From Candidatus Cloacimonadota bacterium (GTDB taxonomy: Bacteria; Cloacimonadota; Cloacimonadia; Cloacimonadales; TCS61), in contig JASUTE010000002.1 of NCBI GenBank assembly GCA_030445745.1, positions 143,655-207,654 on the forward strand: a stretch of DNA of 64,000 nucleotides, in the 5' to 3' direction. Of this stretch, positions 1 to 9,086 are shown in pieces (position 1 is the first letter of the stretch; the number at the start of each line of letters is the position of its first letter). A model generated the notes under the pieces. The model searched no databases. It was not told the origin of the DNA and was given only the letters and a program-made list of their open reading frames with translations. Position numbers and translations under genes: made by a program.

Positions 1-176
1 ATCTTGTTTTTATTATAGGGGGAGTTTATGGTTTGTCGACAGATATTCTAAAACGAGCAAATTTAGTTTTAGCATTTTCCAAATTCACCTTTACTCACCA
101 AATGATAAGATTGCTATTTATGGAGCAGATCTACCGTGCCTTTACCATAATAAATAATAAAAAATATCACTATTAG
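1..176 (+). CDS. rlmH: RlmH, 3' end only (23S rRNA pseudouridine-1915 N3-methyltransferase)
   Basis: The window opens inside this gene, so only about the last 57 codons are present, read from base 3 to the TAG at 174-176. It is too short for the ORF track. The translation contains [27 protein letters not shown] and a terminal NNKKYHY. This matches the SPOUT-class RlmH C-terminus, where the GGxxG knot segment binds SAM and the extreme C-terminal Tyr/His residues lie in the active site. RlmH methylates a pseudouridine in helix 69 of 23S rRNA in assembled ribosomes. The next gene starts two bases after the stop, so the two are probably co-transcribed. Assignment rests on motif recognition alone. 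Confidence 0.85.
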   Translation, partial: LVFIIGGVYGLSTDILKRANLVLAFSKFTFTHQMIRLLFMEQIYRAFTIINNKKYHY

Positions 177-178
177 CT

Positions 179-526
179 ATGAAATGGACTAAAGAGCTTT
201 TTACAGATCTTAGGATAATGATTATCGTACTGGTTACGGTGGTTATTAGTTTAAGTACCTACAGCATCATGAACTGGATATTCATAAAAATAAATGAGCC
301 GGATAATAGGATAAGGATAGATAAGTTTGAAGAAAGCTATGAAAGCCCAAGAACTAATTTTCCACCAGAAGAGCCAAAGGAAGATAAGGGTTCGGTCGGT
401 AGAATAAAAACCAAGCAAAATATAGGTCGCTGGGTTCATCCTGCCATAGTTATTATTATTTCGGTTATAGTAGTAGTACTTTTTTTGGGAGTTTTAGTGG
501 TGGCTTTTGTATCAAGATTTTTATAA
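179..526 (+). CDS. small membrane protein of unknown function
   Basis: This is a 115-residue protein I do not recognise. It has two hydrophobic segments (about residues 12-35 and 88-112) separated by a charged, proline-containing linker of about 50 residues. That suggests a bitopic inner-membrane hairpin protein. It starts two bases after the rlmH stop and ends 11 bases before the start of the C25 peptidase, with AAGGAGG just upstream of that next start. It is therefore probably in one transcript with rlmH and the peptidase. A role in export or maturation of the peptidase is possible from position only. Confidence 0.6.
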   Translation: MKWTKELFTDLRIMIIVLVTVVISLSTYSIMNWIFIKINEPDNRIRIDKFEESYESPRTNFPPEEPKEDKGSVGRIKTKQNIGRWVHPAIVIIISVIVVVLFLGVLVVAFVSRFL

Positions 527-537
527 GGAGGAAAAGT

Positions 538-3500
538 ATGTCCAAAAAAATAGTTATTTACCTCTTAGCTTTTATTGCAGTTAGTTTACATGCCTTTACC
601 CTAGAATACTTTCCTAAAAAACCAGCTATAGATGTAGTTGGGGGATTTTCGGTAATATCGAATTTACAAGCATATGAAGATAAACCTGGAGCTCCTATGT
701 TACCTCTGGAAACCATATTTATAAAATTACCGAATGGAGAAAAAATAGGCGATATTGAGATTGTTTACGAAAATGAAGAAAACATAAGATTAAAAAAAGC
801 ATTAAAACCTATTCAACGTCAGCAACCACTTCTTTCTAGTAAAAATTTAGGAATCATTCCACCACAGCAGCCATATTACTCGCAAGAACGATTTCCAGCG
901 GAAAAATTGATAAGTAGTGGGCACGGGTACAGCGGGAATAGTAAAATTGGTAGGATTAGTTTTTATAGTGCCCAGTATTTACCACTTCAAAAAACATTGG
1001 TTTTTCCGCAGAAAATAATTATAAACTATGAATTAATTCCAGATCCAGCTCAGAGGAAAAATAAGTTACCAGATAGTTTTGCCAGTTGGCAAATCCAACA
1101 AAACATGGGAATAAAAGTAAACAGAGATGCACCAGAACCGGTATATTTGTTGGTTTTACCTGAACAATTTCTTGCAGCTTACCAACCACTTATAGAATGG
1201 CGACAAAAACAAGGCATTAATGTATTGGTGGGAATTTATGAAGAAATAGTTGCTAACAGAAGCGGGGTAGATGAACAACAGATGCTGCGCGATTATGTTC
1301 GAGATAAATACCAGGAATATGGCGTTTCACATCTCACAATCGGAGCAGATGATTCTATAATTCCTAGCCGCATAACTTTTGCTTTCGATTGCAATTATGG
1401 CTCGCAGATCGATGAAAACGAATTACTCTGCGATATGTATTTTGGATGTTTAGATGGTAGCTGGGATGCTAATGGCAATCAAATTTATGGCGAAGATGAT
1501 GATAATCCCGATTATTTGGCAGAAGTTTTTGTATCGCGAATACCAGCTGAAAATTCCTTTCAGGTTAGTAGCTATGTAGAAAAATTAATCGGTTATGAAC
1601 AGGGAAATATTGAAGAATACCAAAAAGCAGGTGGATTTTCCATGGAGTTGTGGAGTGGCTCGAATAGCCAAGTATGCCAACAATTTATCTACGATAAATA
1701 TTTTCCAGATGACTATGAGATCGATTTTTTGTATGGACAAAATAATAACGATGAAAATGCTTATGATTTAATAAATTCAAATTTAAATTGTGCTCAACAT
1801 ACAGGTCATGGTTGGTTTACTGTTTTAAGTTTGGAAGATGGCAATATAAACCAGAATAATTTGTATAATATGCAGAACGACTGGGGTGGAATTTTTTATT
1901 CTATTGGATGTTGGACAGCTGCTTTAGACTATGATGCCATTGGTGAAGATATTGTACGCAAATTAGACTCAGGGTTTTTAGGTTATATAGGTAATTCACG
2001 CTATGGCTGGGGAGCTCCGGCTGCTCCTGGGTTTGGCTTTTCTGAATTCTATCAAAAAGAGATGTTTCGTCTATTTTTCCAAGAAGAAATTTATGATTTA
2101 GCAGCACTGAATTATTCTCAAAAAATTCCCTATTTCCCTTATTTTTCAGGGAAATCTATCTATAAATGGGTAGGTTATGAATTGAATGCTCTGGGTGACA
2201 GTTTTTGTCGATTTTATAATCAGAATCCGGCAGAAATGCAATTAACTGCAATAAATTTAATAGATTCTGTAAAAGTAAAAGTCTATTCGGAAGAATCTCC
2301 GGTAGCGAATGCTGTGGTTACTATAGGTAACCATCAAGGTAAAACAGACCGAAATGGCGAGATTTGCCTTCCCTATACTGAGCAAGTAGTTTCAGCTTAT
2401 AAATATGGATATAAATTTTTGCAAACAGAGCTTGCAGACATTTTTTCTAATTATGAATTGACTATAGACACAGAATTGGAACTTGCCTACGAGCAGGGAG
2501 AGCAATTTCAAGTTGAATCTGTTTTTTACAACAATACAAATGAAAATGTAGATTTTGAGATAAACTATTGCTACAATGAAGCTGATATTCAATTGGAGCA
2601 AATAGGCCAACAGCCAGAATCGGTAGAAGCTAACTCTAATGTTAACTTGGCACCTGTACAAATTTATCTGAAGTCAATTGCAGAAAGCTATCAAATGCAG
2701 GACGGAAAGATTATTCCTTTTATATTACAAGTTACCGATCCAGATTCTGGAGAAATTTTAGCGCAACATACCTTTAAATTCAAAATTGCAGCTCCCGCCT
2801 TCCAAATAAGAAATTTGCAGTGGGCAAATTACAGTTTGGAAGCAGGCGGTGTTAACGATTTTTATTTCGAATTGCATAACATTGGCTCTATTGGGGCAGA
2901 AAATGTGCAGATAGATTTTGTTTCTGATAGTGAATGGATAAGTTTTGCAGAATCTAGCATAATTTGGCCAGAAATAATTGAGCCAGGAGAATATGCCATA
3001 ATCTCCAATCAATTGCAAATTGATGCAGATAGTCCTGAAGAATGGTGGTCTAATCTACAACTTGAAATAGCTTCACAAGAATATCTTTTCTCACAGAATA
3101 TCAATTTACCTCAAGATAGTTTTGGCTATTTCAATGATTTTGAAACCAATTTCGACTGGACAAGCTCTGAATACTGGCAACTTGTAGACACCTATGCTTT
3201 CCAAGGTGAAAATTCTCTCTCATGCCGTCCACAAAATATTGGATATTATGCCGCTACTTCCGATTATTTCTATTTTCTTTCAGGTATGGAGCTGTCATTT
3301 AAATATCGCTACAAAATGCCTATGTATGGTGAAGATGGATTTTATGTGCGTTTATTAAGCGAAACTCGTGTTGATACACTGATCTTTCTAGGTGCTGGGG
3401 GAGCGCTACCGCCTGAAAACAAAGATGGTGACTATATCGAATCTGACTGGAAGGGTTATAGCCTAAATATTGAAGATTTAACAACTGCAACTTGGCAGGA

Positions 3501-3900
3501 AGGTGAACTTTTCCAAATAGACTTCTTGTTTAGTTTCCCTGTATTGGAAGAGGGATTCAATGATTATGGAAATATGCCACAGATAGGTATTTTTCTTGAT
3601 CAGCTTGCTCTTTCCAGAGCTGGTAATGTAAACAATGAAAACGAGGAAGTATTACTAACAAATAAGCTGCAATTGTATCCTAATCCATTTAATCCCATAT
3701 TGAATATCAAAATAGAATCAGAAAAGTCTGCAACACTAAATATATTCAACGTTAAAGGACAGAAAGTTGCTGTTTTGCAAAAGCAAGCAGAAGAGCAAAA
3801 TCTAAAATGGAATGCTGCTAAAATGAGTTCAGGAATTTATTTTATAAGATGGCAACACGAGGGTAAAACTATCACTAAGAAAAGTTTGTTGCTAAAATAA
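538..3900 (+). CDS. secreted gingipain-like cysteine peptidase (family C25) with type IX-like sorting domain
   Basis: This is a 1,120-residue exported protein. It has a signal peptide (residues 1-19, KKIVIYLLAFIAVSLHAF), a propeptide-like region to about residue 190 and a C25 peptidase domain at about 200-570. The likely catalytic His is H424 in HTGHGW and the catalytic Cys is C458 in YSIGCW, matching the His/Cys dyad of gingipains. Beta-rich Ig-like and jelly-roll regions follow. The last ~85 residues form a type A sorting domain (YPNPFNP at about 1047, then NIFNVKGQKV, GIYFIRW and a lysine-rich tail). In Bacteroidota such domains direct export through the type IX system. SD AAGGAGG lies 5 bases before ATG. 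Substrate specificity cannot be read from the sequence. Confidence 0.88.
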   Translation: MSKKIVIYLLAFIAVSLHAFTLEYFPKKPAIDVVGGFSVISNLQAYEDKPGAPMLPLETIFIKLPNGEKIGDIEIVYENEENIRLKKALKPIQRQQPLLSSKNLGIIPPQQPYYSQERFPAEKLISSGHGYSGNSKIGRISFYSAQYLPLQKTLVFPQKIIINYELIPDPAQRKNKLPDSFASWQIQQNMGIKVNRDAPEPVYLLVLPEQFLAAYQPLIEWRQKQGINVLVGIYEEIVANRSGVDEQQMLRDYVRDKYQEYGVSHLTIGADDSIIPSRITFAFDCNYGSQIDENELLCDMYFGCLDGSWDANGNQIYGEDDDNPDYLAEVFVSRIPAENSFQVSSYVEKLIGYEQGNIEEYQKAGGFSMELWSGSNSQVCQQFIYDKYFPDDYEIDFLYGQNNNDENAYDLINSNLNCAQHTGHGWFTVLSLEDGNINQNNLYNMQNDWGGIFYSIGCWTAALDYDAIGEDIVRKLDSGFLGYIGNSRYGWGAPAAPGFGFSEFYQKEMFRLFFQEEIYDLAALNYSQKIPYFPYFSGKSIYKWVGYELNALGDSFCRFYNQNPAEMQLTAINLIDSVKVKVYSEESPVANAVVTIGNHQGKTDRNGEICLPYTEQVVSAYKYGYKFLQTELADIFSNYELTIDTELELAYEQGEQFQVESVFYNNTNENVDFEINYCYNEADIQLEQIGQQPESVEANSNVNLAPVQIYLKSIAESYQMQDGKIIPFILQVTDPDSGEILAQHTFKFKIAAPAFQIRNLQWANYSLEAGGVNDFYFELHNIGSIGAENVQIDFVSDSEWISFAESSIIWPEIIEPGEYAIISNQLQIDADSPEEWWSNLQLEIASQEYLFSQNINLPQDSFGYFNDFETNFDWTSSEYWQLVDTYAFQGENSLSCRPQNIGYYAATSDYFYFLSGMELSFKYRYKMPMYGEDGFYVRLLSETRVDTLIFLGAGGALPPENKDGDYIESDWKGYSLNIEDLTTATWQEGELFQIDFLFSFPVLEEGFNDYGNMPQIGIFLDQLALSRAGNVNNENEEVLLTNKLQLYPNPFNPILNIKIESEKSATLNIFNVKGQKVAVLQKQAEEQNLKWNAAKMSSGIYFIRWQHEGKTITKKSLLLK

Positions 3901-3927
3901 ATTAGCAATAATACAAAGGAAGGAATT

Positions 3928-4302
3928 ATGATAGAAAAATTGATTGAACAGGCAAAAAAAGCCTCATTAAATGCATATGCACCTTATTCAGGATTTAAGG
4001 TAGGGGCTGCTCTGCTTACTAAGTCGGGGAAAATATTTACGGGCTGCAATGTGGAAAATTCCTCCTATGGATTAACCAATTGTGCGGAACGAACTGCGAT
4101 TTTCAAAGCGGTTAGCGAAGGCGAAAAAGAGTTTGAACATCTGGTCATCTATGTAGATTCCCCCAAACTCTTTACTCCCTGCGGCGCTTGCCGACAAGTA
4201 ATTAGTGAATTTTCCCAGGAGCTACCGGTTACCATTATTTCCCAAAACGAAAACTTGGAAACGGATATGGGAAAACTTTTGCCATATACTTTCAAGTTGT
4301 AA
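3928..4302 (+). CDS. cdd: cytidine deaminase
   Basis: This 124-residue protein has the normal length of the homotetrameric cytidine deaminases. It converts cytidine and deoxycytidine to uridine and deoxyuridine in pyrimidine salvage. The zinc site is complete: C52 and catalytic E54 in NCAERTAI, and C85 and C88 in PCGACRQV. The substrate-binding GCNVENSSYG segment is present at 39-48. SD AAGGAAGG lies 6 bases upstream of the ATG. It follows the C25 peptidase gene by 27 bases and may share its transcript, but the functions are unrelated. Start and family are secure. Confidence 0.96.
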   Translation: MIEKLIEQAKKASLNAYAPYSGFKVGAALLTKSGKIFTGCNVENSSYGLTNCAERTAIFKAVSEGEKEFEHLVIYVDSPKLFTPCGACRQVISEFSQELPVTIISQNENLETDMGKLLPYTFKL

Positions 4303-4325
4303 TATTTAACACTATCAACAAAAGT

Positions 4326-4353
4326 TTGCTTTTTCTGGGGAAAGCTTTATAAT
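4326..4353 (+). promoter_or_regulatory. putative sigma-70-type promoter of trxB
   Basis: TTGCTT (4326-4331) and a perfect TATAAT (4348-4353) are separated by 16 bases in the cdd-trxB gap. They would give a transcript starting about 25 bases before the trxB ATG. This suggests trxB is transcribed separately from the upstream genes. Read by eye only. Confidence 0.55.
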
Positions 4354-4385
4354 AGTAATTAAAACATTGGGAATGGAGTAAGGGA

Positions 4386-5312
4386 ATGAAATATGATGTA
4401 GCAATTATTGGAGCTGGGCCTGGCGGGCTTAGTGCAGCTGTATATGCAGCGCGTGGCGGCTTAAAGACAGTAGTTTTTGAAAAAGGTGTGGTAGGCGGGC
4501 AAATAGTTTTAACTGCCGAAGTAGAAAATTATCCCGGGTTTGCAGAATCTTTGAGTGGATTTGAACTCATAGATAAGATGAAAAAGCAAGTTGAAAAATT
4601 CAAGGCAGAGATAAAAGAGGAAGAGGTAAAAGCTATAGGCTTAGAAGGCTTGTGCAAGATTATCGAAACTAGCTCAGGTACATATCGAGCAAAATCGGTT
4701 ATATTGGCTACAGGTGCGCACCCACGTAAATTAAATGTACCGGGAGAGGAAAAATATACAGGACGAGGAGTTTCTTACTGTGCTACCTGCGACGGCGCTC
4801 TCTATCGAGATAAGATAGTTGCAGTGGTTGGCGGAGGAGACTCTGCTGTTGAAGAAGCTATGTTTCTTACCCGCTTTGCTAAAAAAGTTTATTTAATTCA
4901 CCGCCGCGATCAGTTACGTGCTGTGAAAATTTTACAGGAGAGAGCTTTTAAAAATAACAAGATAGAGATTATCTGGGATACAGTTATTCAAGGGATAGAT
5001 GGTGGCGAGCAGCTGGAGAAATTACATCTCTACAATCGTAAAACTGAAGAATTTAAAACTCTAAAGATAGATGGCTTATTTGTTTATGTAGGAATTATTC
5101 CCAACAATGAGCTGATAGAATCGCGCATCGATTTGAATGAACATGGATTTATTATTACCGATGAAGAGATGCATACCAATATTCCTGGCATCTATGCAGC
5201 TGGTGATATTGTCGATAAACCTTTAAGACAGGTTGTTACAGCCGCTGGTGAAGGTGCTACAGCAGCTTTCAGTGCCGAAAAATGGATTCAAGAGCATATA
5301 GATAAATTCTAA
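4386..5312 (+). CDS. trxB: thioredoxin-disulfide reductase
   Basis: This 308-residue FAD/NADPH enzyme reduces oxidised thioredoxin in the cytoplasm. Visible features are an N-terminal FAD-binding GAGPGG (residues 9-14), the redox-active CATC (C132, C135) in YCATCDGALY, the NADPH-binding GGGDSA (149-154) and a C-terminal FAD motif around GIYAAGDI. Length and order match low-molecular-weight bacterial TrxB. It has its own TATAAT promoter upstream and ends in a hairpin shared with the convergent operon. No thioredoxin gene is adjacent. Confidence 0.96.
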   Translation: MKYDVAIIGAGPGGLSAAVYAARGGLKTVVFEKGVVGGQIVLTAEVENYPGFAESLSGFELIDKMKKQVEKFKAEIKEEEVKAIGLEGLCKIIETSSGTYRAKSVILATGAHPRKLNVPGEEKYTGRGVSYCATCDGALYRDKIVAVVGGGDSAVEEAMFLTRFAKKVYLIHRRDQLRAVKILQERAFKNNKIEIIWDTVIQGIDGGEQLEKLHLYNRKTEEFKTLKIDGLFVYVGIIPNNELIESRIDLNEHGFIITDEEMHTNIPGIYAAGDIVDKPLRQVVTAAGEGATAAFSAEKWIQEHIDKF

Positions 5313-5316
5313 AGAT

Positions 5317-5348
5317 AAAAAAAGGGCATCCTTATCGGATGCCTATTT
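5317..5348 (-). terminator. terminator between trxB and the rod-shape operon
   Basis: The hairpin GGCATCC / GGATGCC (5325-5331 and 5337-5343) has a 5-base loop. Reading the minus strand it is followed by a run of seven T, so it is a good intrinsic terminator for the mre-rodA operon. On the plus strand it is followed by TATTTGTTT and may also stop trxB transcription. Confidence 0.75.
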
Positions 5349-5350
5349 GT

Positions 5351-5620
5351 TTATTCAGCTATTTCGAAATCGTCAATTTTTTTACCATCCACATATAAAA
5401 TTTTGGGATTTTCCGGTGCACCACTCTTTTTTATCTTATCAGTATCATCCTCTTCGGCCAAGCGCCATATTTCCCAAGATTCATCTTCACCATCTATACA
5501 GAAAGTAACTTTTTTTTCTACAAAGCTATCGATGATAAACTGGATTGCATCAAGCGGTTCTGCTTTAGTTACCGGGACGCTGAATTTCTTTTTGTCGTAT
5601 ACATATTTAGATTTTGCCAT
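5351..5620 (-). CDS. small conserved-looking protein at the end of the rod-shape operon
   Basis: This is an 89-residue, soluble, acidic-ended protein with no signal peptide or membrane segment. I do not recognise its family. The N-terminus is lysine-rich (MAKSKYVYDKKK), and the rest looks like a compact alpha/beta fold with a short LYVDGKKIDDFEI strand-turn-strand at the end. AGGATG-type SD sequence precedes the ATG. It lies 20 bases downstream of rodA on the same strand and ends at the operon terminator, so it is probably the last gene of the mre operon. The antisense ORF 5403-5666 is rejected as a shadow. Confidence 0.7.
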   Translation of the reverse strand: MAKSKYVYDKKKFSVPVTKAEPLDAIQFIIDSFVEKKVTFCIDGEDESWEIWRLAEEDDTDKIKKSGAPENPKILYVDGKKIDDFEIAE

Positions 5621-5640
5621 ACATCCTCCATCTCTTCATT

Positions 5641-6858
5641 TTATAAAAAAATACTTTGCTCTTTAATATACTTCAAAACTAATCCCACAGCTAAGATATT
5701 TATTAACAAATTAGAACCACCATAACTTATAAAGGGCAGAGGAATACCGGTAGTGGGAAGTAAACCGATATTCATTCCTATATTTACAAAAGCCTGAAAG
5801 GCTATATAGGAAATTATACCTACTGCTGCCAGATACATCTCTTTATGCTTTAATTTCCTAATTTGATGAGCTATTCTAAATAAAAACAAAAAATATAAAG
5901 TTAGAAGTATAAGGCAACCAAAAAATCCGAATTCTTCACCTATAACCGAAAAAATAAAATCGGTGTGGTGTTCAGGGAGGAAATTCAAATTTTTCTGAGT
6001 ACCCAACAAAAAGCCTTTGCCCGTAACCTTACCAGAACCAATAGCTATTTTCGATTGGATGATCTGATAACCAGCTCCCAGAGGATCTCTTAAAGGGTTG
6101 ATAAATGTAAGAATGCGATTTTGCTGGTAATCTTTAAGCCCATGCCATAAAATAGGTGTTATAAAAAATATAAAAATATTGATAACAGCTGCAAAACCAA
6201 TAACCACGCTTTTTAAATTAGTTTTATACAACACAAAAACCAAAATTAACAGGTAAATTATGAAAAGTGGAATGGAAAAGGAAAAAACAACACTTAAAAA
6301 AGGACTAATAAATAATACCAGGTAAAACGATGGCAAATCAGAGGCTGCCAAAATTGCCAAAATACTCACTAATAACACTATCACAGTTCCTAAATCCGGT
6401 TCTATTAATATGAGCACAGCCGGAATAAATGTAACTAAAAAAGCTCTAGCAATGATTTTAAAATCAGTAAGATTGGGCTCGGAAATTAGTTTAGCTGTTA
6501 GTAAAATAGTAAGAATTTTTGCTAATTCAGAAGGCTGAAAATTTATTGGGCCCAATAAGATCCAACGATGAGCGCCATTGATAGCTGGCATGAACATCGT
6601 TGCTACCAAGAGCAGCATATTAACTATGTAAAGCGGCACCAGAATAGTATCAATAACAGTATAAGGAATTTTCAGCAGCAAATAAAGTACCAAGAAAGAT
6701 AGAACTATCCAGACTATTTGTTTTAAATAATAATCCTTTGAAATAAAATCAGCGCCTATTTTTTGTGTGGAAGCAGTAAAGATTATCAATACCCCACAGA
6801 TTAGAATTACAGTGAGTATTATAAAAGTTGCCCAGTCGAATTTTTTCATTCCGCTCAT
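5641..6858 (-). CDS. rodA: RodA, peptidoglycan glycosyltransferase of the elongation machinery (SEDS family)
   Basis: This 405-residue polytopic membrane protein has about ten hydrophobic segments and SEDS-family signatures: GAHRWILLGPINFQPSELAK, the EPDLGT segment, and PLPFISYGGSNL near the C-terminus. RodA polymerises glycan strands from lipid II together with its partner PBP2. That partner, mrdA, lies immediately upstream, separated by a single base. Linkage to mreBCD and mrdA rather than to a division cluster favours RodA over FtsW or SpoVE. Confidence 0.95.
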   Translation of the reverse strand: MSGMKKFDWATFIILTVILICGVLIIFTASTQKIGADFISKDYYLKQIVWIVLSFLVLYLLLKIPYTVIDTILVPLYIVNMLLLVATMFMPAINGAHRWILLGPINFQPSELAKILTILLTAKLISEPNLTDFKIIARAFLVTFIPAVLILIEPDLGTVIVLLVSILAILAASDLPSFYLVLFISPFLSVVFSFSIPLFIIYLLILVFVLYKTNLKSVVIGFAAVINIFIFFITPILWHGLKDYQQNRILTFINPLRDPLGAGYQIIQSKIAIGSGKVTGKGFLLGTQKNLNFLPEHHTDFIFSVIGEEFGFFGCLILLTLYFLFLFRIAHQIRKLKHKEMYLAAVGIISYIAFQAFVNIGMNIGLLPTTGIPLPFISYGGSNLLINILAVGLVLKYIKEQSIFL

Positions 6859-6859
6859 T

Positions 6860-8605
6860 TTATTTTTCCCTCAGGTTTCCGTAAAAGCGAACTAATTGTG
6901 CTGCCAAAGGTGCTGCATCGCTACCGCCGCCGCCACCAGCTTCTAAAAATACTGTAAAAGAGATTTCTGGCTCTTCCCAACCAGCATAACCACAAAACCA
7001 GGCGTGAGTAGTATCCGACATATGATTTTCTGCTGAACCAGTTTTTCCATAAACTTTTATGTCTGGTAAACTGGCTGCAGTTCCGGTACCATAGTTTCCA
7101 TTTACTACTTCATAAAGAGCTTCTTGAATTATTTTGATATTTTCGGGAGATACAGGTAGTGATTTAGTTTGTACTTGTTCTGGGTTGGTATCGATAGTTT
7201 TTTGAAAAAGATGGGGAGTATGCCAAAGCCCATTATTAGCTAATGCATTATAGAAGGAACACATCTGCAAAGGTGTTACCAGCAATTCTCCCTGTCCAAT
7301 AGTAAGGTTCACCTTCAAACCAGTAAAACTGATGTTTTTGCCATAGTTTTCGCTATACCACTGGCGGGTGGGGAAAAATCCTGCTCGTTCCATCGGAAGG
7401 TCGATACCCGCTTTCACAGTTAAAAAATTCTGTTTAGTAAAATCGTGAAATTCGGTGAAGGGGATGAGTAGAGAGAGGTCATAAAAATACACATCGCAGG
7501 AATATTTTATTGCATCAGTTAAATTTAGTTTTCCATGTCCCTCTTCATACCAGCATTTATAGTATCTAGGGCCAATTTGCATACCACCGGTGCATTCAGT
7601 TAATTTTGTTTCACGTTCCACTAAGTTATTCTGCAGTCCAAAAAGAGCAGGGATTGGTTTAAAAACAGAACCTGGAGGATAAGTGCCGTGGATAATTCTA
7701 TCCAACATAGGTTTATCTGTATCTTGCAGTATATTTTGCCATTCATTATTGGAAATTCCACCAACAAAAATATTAGGATCGTAGCTGGGAAAACTGGAAT
7801 AAGCTAAAATACCACCAGATTGAACATCCATTACTACTATGCAGCCTTTACCTTTTTCTGATAGTAGAGCATCGGTGTATTGTTGCAATCTGTTATCAAT
7901 AGTTAAAATTAAAGTTTCACCATCAGTAGCTGGTTTGTTCAAGTTATGTTTAAGAAAATCTAAGTTTTTGCCACCAGCATCGACTTGTAAAATTGTATAG
8001 CCTTCCTGCCCGCGTAACCGCTTTTCGTATTGCTTTTCCAGTCCAGTTTTGCCTATCATACTGTTTATTGTGTAGCCTTCAGGCTTTCTTTTTTCATATT
8101 CGCTTTCGCTTATCTTTCCTACATAACCGGTAAAATGGTTAGGATATATATATTCCCTGATATCTTCACTTCTAAAAAACAAAGAGGGGTAGTAATTCTT
8201 CTTTTCAGAAATCTTTACAAATGTTTTGTAATCAATATTTTGGAAGAGTAGGATATCATGATAGAGGCGGAATCGATTTTGGTATATAATCTGTTCGATC
8301 TCTTCTGGGGTTTTGGGAAAATTGGTCGCCAAAAAATTTATCAGTGCTTTTTTATCTTCTATCTTGCCAGGGGTCATATACAAATTTCGGGAAGGTTTAT
8401 TCACAGCTATGGGTTCGTAGTTCCTATCGTAGATCTCACCGCGAACAGGCTTTATTTTTTTTAATCTAACAAAGTTGTTTTGGGCAATCTCGGCATACTT
8501 TTCTCCATTCAAAATCTGGATTTTGTAAAGAGTAAATATTATTAGCAGATATAGCCCAAGCAAAGCAAATTTCAAAAAAATGCTAAATTGTTTTCTTTTA
8601 TACAT
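6860..8605 (-). CDS. mrdA: penicillin-binding protein 2 (elongation transpeptidase)
   Basis: This 581-residue class B PBP has one N-terminal membrane anchor (about residues 10-29), a dimerisation/pedestal region with RGEIYDRN, and a C-terminal transpeptidase domain. The active site is complete: SxxK as SVFK near S313 (PPGSVFKPIP), SxD as SCD in KYSCDVYF (PBP2 enzymes use S-x-D here), and KTG in YGKTGSAEN. It cross-links peptidoglycan with RodA during rod elongation. The start overlaps the mreD stop by 8 bases and the stop lies one base before rodA, so translation is probably coupled. Confidence 0.96.
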   Translation of the reverse strand: MYKRKQFSIFLKFALLGLYLLIIFTLYKIQILNGEKYAEIAQNNFVRLKKIKPVRGEIYDRNYEPIAVNKPSRNLYMTPGKIEDKKALINFLATNFPKTPEEIEQIIYQNRFRLYHDILLFQNIDYKTFVKISEKKNYYPSLFFRSEDIREYIYPNHFTGYVGKISESEYEKRKPEGYTINSMIGKTGLEKQYEKRLRGQEGYTILQVDAGGKNLDFLKHNLNKPATDGETLILTIDNRLQQYTDALLSEKGKGCIVVMDVQSGGILAYSSFPSYDPNIFVGGISNNEWQNILQDTDKPMLDRIIHGTYPPGSVFKPIPALFGLQNNLVERETKLTECTGGMQIGPRYYKCWYEEGHGKLNLTDAIKYSCDVYFYDLSLLIPFTEFHDFTKQNFLTVKAGIDLPMERAGFFPTRQWYSENYGKNISFTGLKVNLTIGQGELLVTPLQMCSFYNALANNGLWHTPHLFQKTIDTNPEQVQTKSLPVSPENIKIIQEALYEVVNGNYGTGTAASLPDIKVYGKTGSAENHMSDTTHAWFCGYAGWEEPEISFTVFLEAGGGGGSDAAPLAAQLVRFYGNLREK

Positions 8606-9083
8606 CTATCCAAACCCTAAGACGGTCGAGTAAAATGAAAAAATAGACCATAATAAAACAAATAGCAGTGTTATAGAAAACAGAAATAATATTAGAAGTA
8701 AGGATCTTAGTTGCAGGCGAGTTTGTTAAGATAAAGAAAAATGTGTAAAATAGGTCATTTAAGAATACCAGTAGAAAGATACTGAAAATAACTACAGAGA
8801 ACTTTGCCTTATTAATACTTTTATGGAAATTACTCACTAAAAAAGCGATTACAGTTAAAGAAAGTGCATTCAGCCCGATGATACCTGGATAGTTCAAATC
8901 GAAGGCTAAGCCCAAAAAGAAGGCAAATATCATAACGCCGTTAGCACTTAGGCGCAAGGCCAAGAATATAACGAAGGGAATAAGAAAATTGGGGATATTA
9001 TGCATAATTGCCAAAGAGGGAGCAATTAGGATCTGAAAATATATCAGAATTATGGCAGCTAAAATATATTTTACTATTCTCAT
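8598..9083 (-). CDS. mreD: MreD, rod shape-determining membrane protein
   Basis: This 161-residue, very hydrophobic protein has about five predicted transmembrane segments, the usual length and topology of MreD. Sequence conservation in the family is low, so the call depends on position between mreC and mrdA as well as topology. MreD joins MreB, MreC, RodA and PBP2 in the elongasome. Here the usual mreC-mreD adjacency is interrupted by a CofE-family gene. Confidence 0.88.
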   Translation of the reverse strand: MRIVKYILAAIILIYFQILIAPSLAIMHNIPNFLIPFVIFLALRLSANGVMIFAFFLGLAFDLNYPGIIGLNALSLTVIAFLVSNFHKSINKAKFSVVIFSIFLLVFLNDLFYTFFFILTNSPATKILTSNIISVFYNTAICFIMVYFFILLDRLRVWIDV

Positions 9084-9086
9084 CGT

